DNA of 6,893 nt, taken from assembly GCA_050011095.1 (NCBI GenBank), contig JBEKJU010000196.1:1-6893 (forward strand), read 5' to 3'. Each line of letters opens with the position of its first letter. The first letter of the stretch is position 1. Source of the DNA: JBEKJU01 sp050011095. GTDB taxonomy: Bacteria; Desulfobacterota; Syntrophorhabdia; Syntrophorhabdales; WCHB1-27. The notes under the pieces are model-generated. The model did no database searches, was not told the origin of the DNA, and worked only from the letters and a program-made list of their open reading frames with translations. Shown here one piece after another: positions 5,687-6,893 of this stretch. A program made the translations under genes and the position numbers.

Positions 5687-6521
5687 CTACGAAGGCCGGG
5701 TGCCTGCCTGGTGTCCCGGATGCGGGAATTTCGGCATACTCCGGGCGTTTAACCAGGCGGTCTCCGAGTTGGGGCTTGCGCCCCATCAGTTCACGATCGT
5801 ATCGGGAATCGGACAGGCAGGGAAATTCCCGCACTATACGAGGTGCAACACCTTCAACGGCCTGCACGGCAGGACGCTTCCCGTGGCGACCGGCATCAGG
5901 CTGGTCAACCGGACAATGCCCGTGATCGCGGTCGCGGGCGACGGCGATGGATACGGCGAGGGCGGGAACCATTTGATCCACGCCATCCGGAAGAACATCG
6001 ATGTCGCGATGTTCGTCCACGATAACCAGGTCTACGCCCTGACAAAAGGACAGGCATCGCCTACAACCATGAAGGGCATGAAGACCAAGGCGCAGCCCGG
6101 CGGCACGGTCGACGAGGCCCTCAACCCCCTTGCCCTTGCGGTCGCCCTCAATTGTAGTTTCGTCGCGAGGGGCTACGCCGGGGATCAGGAGCACCTTAAG
6201 GAAACCATGAAGAAGGCGATAAATCATGCGGGCTTCGCCCTGCTCGATATCCTGCAGCCCTGCGTCACCTACAACCACGTCGCTACCTACCAGTGGTTCG
6301 CCGGTAGGGTCTACCATCTCGAGGCGTCGTACGATCCCACGGACAGGGCCGGGGCGTTCGCAAAGGCCCTCGAATTCGGGGACAGGATACCCCTCGGTGT
6401 GATCTATTGCAACGACCGGCCGCCCTTCAACGGAAAAGCCCCTGTGATGCGGGATGCGACCGGCGGCGAAAGGCCCTTCGATCCGGCCCGGCTCAAAGGG
6501 CTCCTGAAAGGGTTTTATTGA
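5670..6521 (+). CDS. korB: 2-oxoacid:ferredoxin oxidoreductase, beta (TPP-binding) subunit
   Basis: This 283-aa subunit binds thiamine diphosphate and a 4Fe-4S cluster. ATG 5670-5672 lies inside the 3' end of korA, with GGGAG about 7 nt upstream. The protein opens with WCPGCGNFG (14-22), supplying C15 and C18. The TPP-Mg motif starts at GDGDGYGEGGNH (90-101) and continues to HDNQVYALTKGQ (117-128). CNTFNGLHGRTLPVATG (59-75) and QPCVTYN (197-203) are also family signatures. Where many members have a third ligand in GIGC, this one has GIGQ (46-49), with a cysteine at C59 and another at C198. The Asn-Asn and Tyr-Gly of the TPP region appear as DN and YA here, both mild changes. It is translated from the korA message and forms the catalytic heterodimer with KorA in the cytoplasm. 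The KorB name is a best guess among 2-oxoacid oxidoreductases with closely similar subunits. Confidence 0.9.
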   Translation: MADLHDYEGRVPAWCPGCGNFGILRAFNQAVSELGLAPHQFTIVSGIGQAGKFPHYTRCNTFNGLHGRTLPVATGIRLVNRTMPVIAVAGDGDGYGEGGNHLIHAIRKNIDVAMFVHDNQVYALTKGQASPTTMKGMKTKAQPGGTVDEALNPLALAVALNCSFVARGYAGDQEHLKETMKKAINHAGFALLDILQPCVTYNHVATYQWFAGRVYHLEASYDPTDRAGAFAKALEFGDRIPLGVIYCNDRPPFNGKAPVMRDATGGERPFDPARLKGLLKGFY

Positions 6522-6531
6522 AGGATCGCCC

Positions 6532-6555
6532 GGGCGTGGCACGCCTTGCTTTTGT
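6532..6555 (+). terminator. Possible weak terminator after korB
   Basis: Eleven bases after the korB stop, GGCGT (6533-6537) and ACGCC (6541-6545) pair around the loop GGC, followed by the T-rich TTGCTTTTGT (6546-6555). The stem is short and the T-run is interrupted, so termination may be partial. The T-rich tail coincides with the -35 box of the rubredoxin promoter. Confidence 0.4.
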
Positions 6556-6574
6556 CCGCCCGTTCCCCTATAGT
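6546..6574 (+). promoter_or_regulatory. Probable promoter for the rubredoxin gene
   Basis: TTGCTT (6546-6551) is followed after 17 bp by TATAGT (6569-6574, five of six matches to TATAAT). Transcription would begin near 6581, giving a leader of about 145 nt. The -35 box is weak (three of six), so basal activity or an activator is possible. Rubredoxin could also be reached by read-through from korAB. Confidence 0.5.
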
Positions 6575-6726
6575 TTCTATTGCCCGCACCGCCTGCAGCC
6601 TTTATCCGAAAACAACGGGGATAAGCGATGAAGGGGCGGACGCGAGGGTCGCCAAACAAAACGGCCCGACCTGCATCCGAGGGGTCCGGGCAAGCGAAAA
6701 CCGACGACGAGGACAAGGAGGAAGCG

Positions 6727-6888
6727 ATGGCACAGTACGAATGCCTGGTATGCGGATATGTCTATAACCCCGAAGAAGGCGATTCCGCATCAGGAATCGC
6801 GCCCGGTACCGCCTTCGAGGACCTGCCCGATTCATGGGTATGCCCCGTATGCGGAGCCCCGAAGACAGAGTTCAAAAAGGTGGGATAG
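6727..6888 (+). CDS. Rubredoxin
   Basis: This 53-aa protein is a full-length rubredoxin, a small cytoplasmic one-electron carrier with a single iron bound by four cysteines. The ligands are C6 and C9 (CLVCGY) and C39 and C42 (CPVCGAPK). The hydrophobic core positions Y4, Y11, Y13, F30, W37 and F49 are those typical of the family, as is the PEEGD turn (15-19). The start at ATG 6727-6729 follows AAGGAGG by 5 nt. An in-frame ATG at 6628 would add 33 polar residues without homology and is not used. The gene follows korB by 205 nt and probably has its own promoter. Known rubredoxin partners include superoxide reductase, rubrerythrin and flavodiiron proteins in oxygen defence of anaerobes; none is in the window. 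The nearby ferredoxin-linked oxidoreductase suggests, but does not prove, a shared redox role. Confidence 0.95.
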   Translation: MAQYECLVCGYVYNPEEGDSASGIAPGTAFEDLPDSWVCPVCGAPKTEFKKVG

Positions 6889-6893
6889 GAACG

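Noticed and set aside
5616..6716. Minus-strand open frame of 366 codons opposite korB
   Set aside because: This is a long antisense frame expected in GC-rich coding DNA; korB on the plus strand carries all the conserved family motifs.
6628..6726. Upstream ATG extending rubredoxin by 33 residues
   Set aside because: The extra residues are polar without homology, and AAGGAGG is placed exactly for the inner ATG, giving the standard length of 53.

Overview
The window is GC-rich by eye, with compact genes, strong Shine-Dalgarno sequences and sigma70-like promoters. It carries six protein genes and no rRNA, tRNA, CRISPR array or transposase. A two-subunit 2-oxoacid:ferredoxin oxidoreductase next to a rubredoxin points to an anaerobic or microaerophilic bacterium. 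A protein with the secretin/TonB short N-terminal domain points to a diderm (Gram-negative) envelope. Desulfobacterota (former Deltaproteobacteria) or Nitrospirota would fit, but this is an inference from gene content and style, not from a marker gene.

Layout. The left 3.75 kb is read on the minus strand as three genes. In transcription order they are a small HhH-GPD (endonuclease III-like) protein (3749 to 3153), an exported calcineurin-like metallophosphoesterase (2917 to 1229) and an exported STN-domain protein with a Gln/Pro-rich duplicated tail (917 to 135). The right 2.9 kb is read on the plus strand: korA (gamma-alpha fusion, 3968-5686), korB (5670-6521, overlapping korA by 17 nt) and rubredoxin (6727-6888). 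The two halves diverge from a 218-bp intergenic region. It holds a good promoter in each direction: an extended -10 for the HhH gene, and TTGACA-17-TAGATT for korAB.

How the genes work together. KorA and KorB should form one enzyme that oxidatively decarboxylates a 2-oxoacid with CoA and reduces ferredoxin, or runs in reverse for CO2 fixation. Rubredoxin is another small electron carrier but seems to have its own promoter, so a functional link is only suggested. The three minus-strand genes show no obvious common pathway. The two exported proteins may act in the periplasm or envelope.

The least explained part is the 235-bp gap 2918-3152 between the HhH and phosphoesterase genes. It contains two 22-nt hairpins, 137 bp apart in direct orientation. 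Both have a CTTG loop closed by G-C, and they differ from each other by pair-preserving (compensatory) changes. Between them lies a perfect 10-bp-stem hairpin. This looks like a structured repeat element or an unannotated plus-sense RNA. Other points to check are a CTG start codon for korA, a Cys-to-Gln change at an expected iron-sulfur ligand position in KorB, loss of the catalytic lysine in the HhH protein, and a 141-bp internal duplication in the STN-domain gene.
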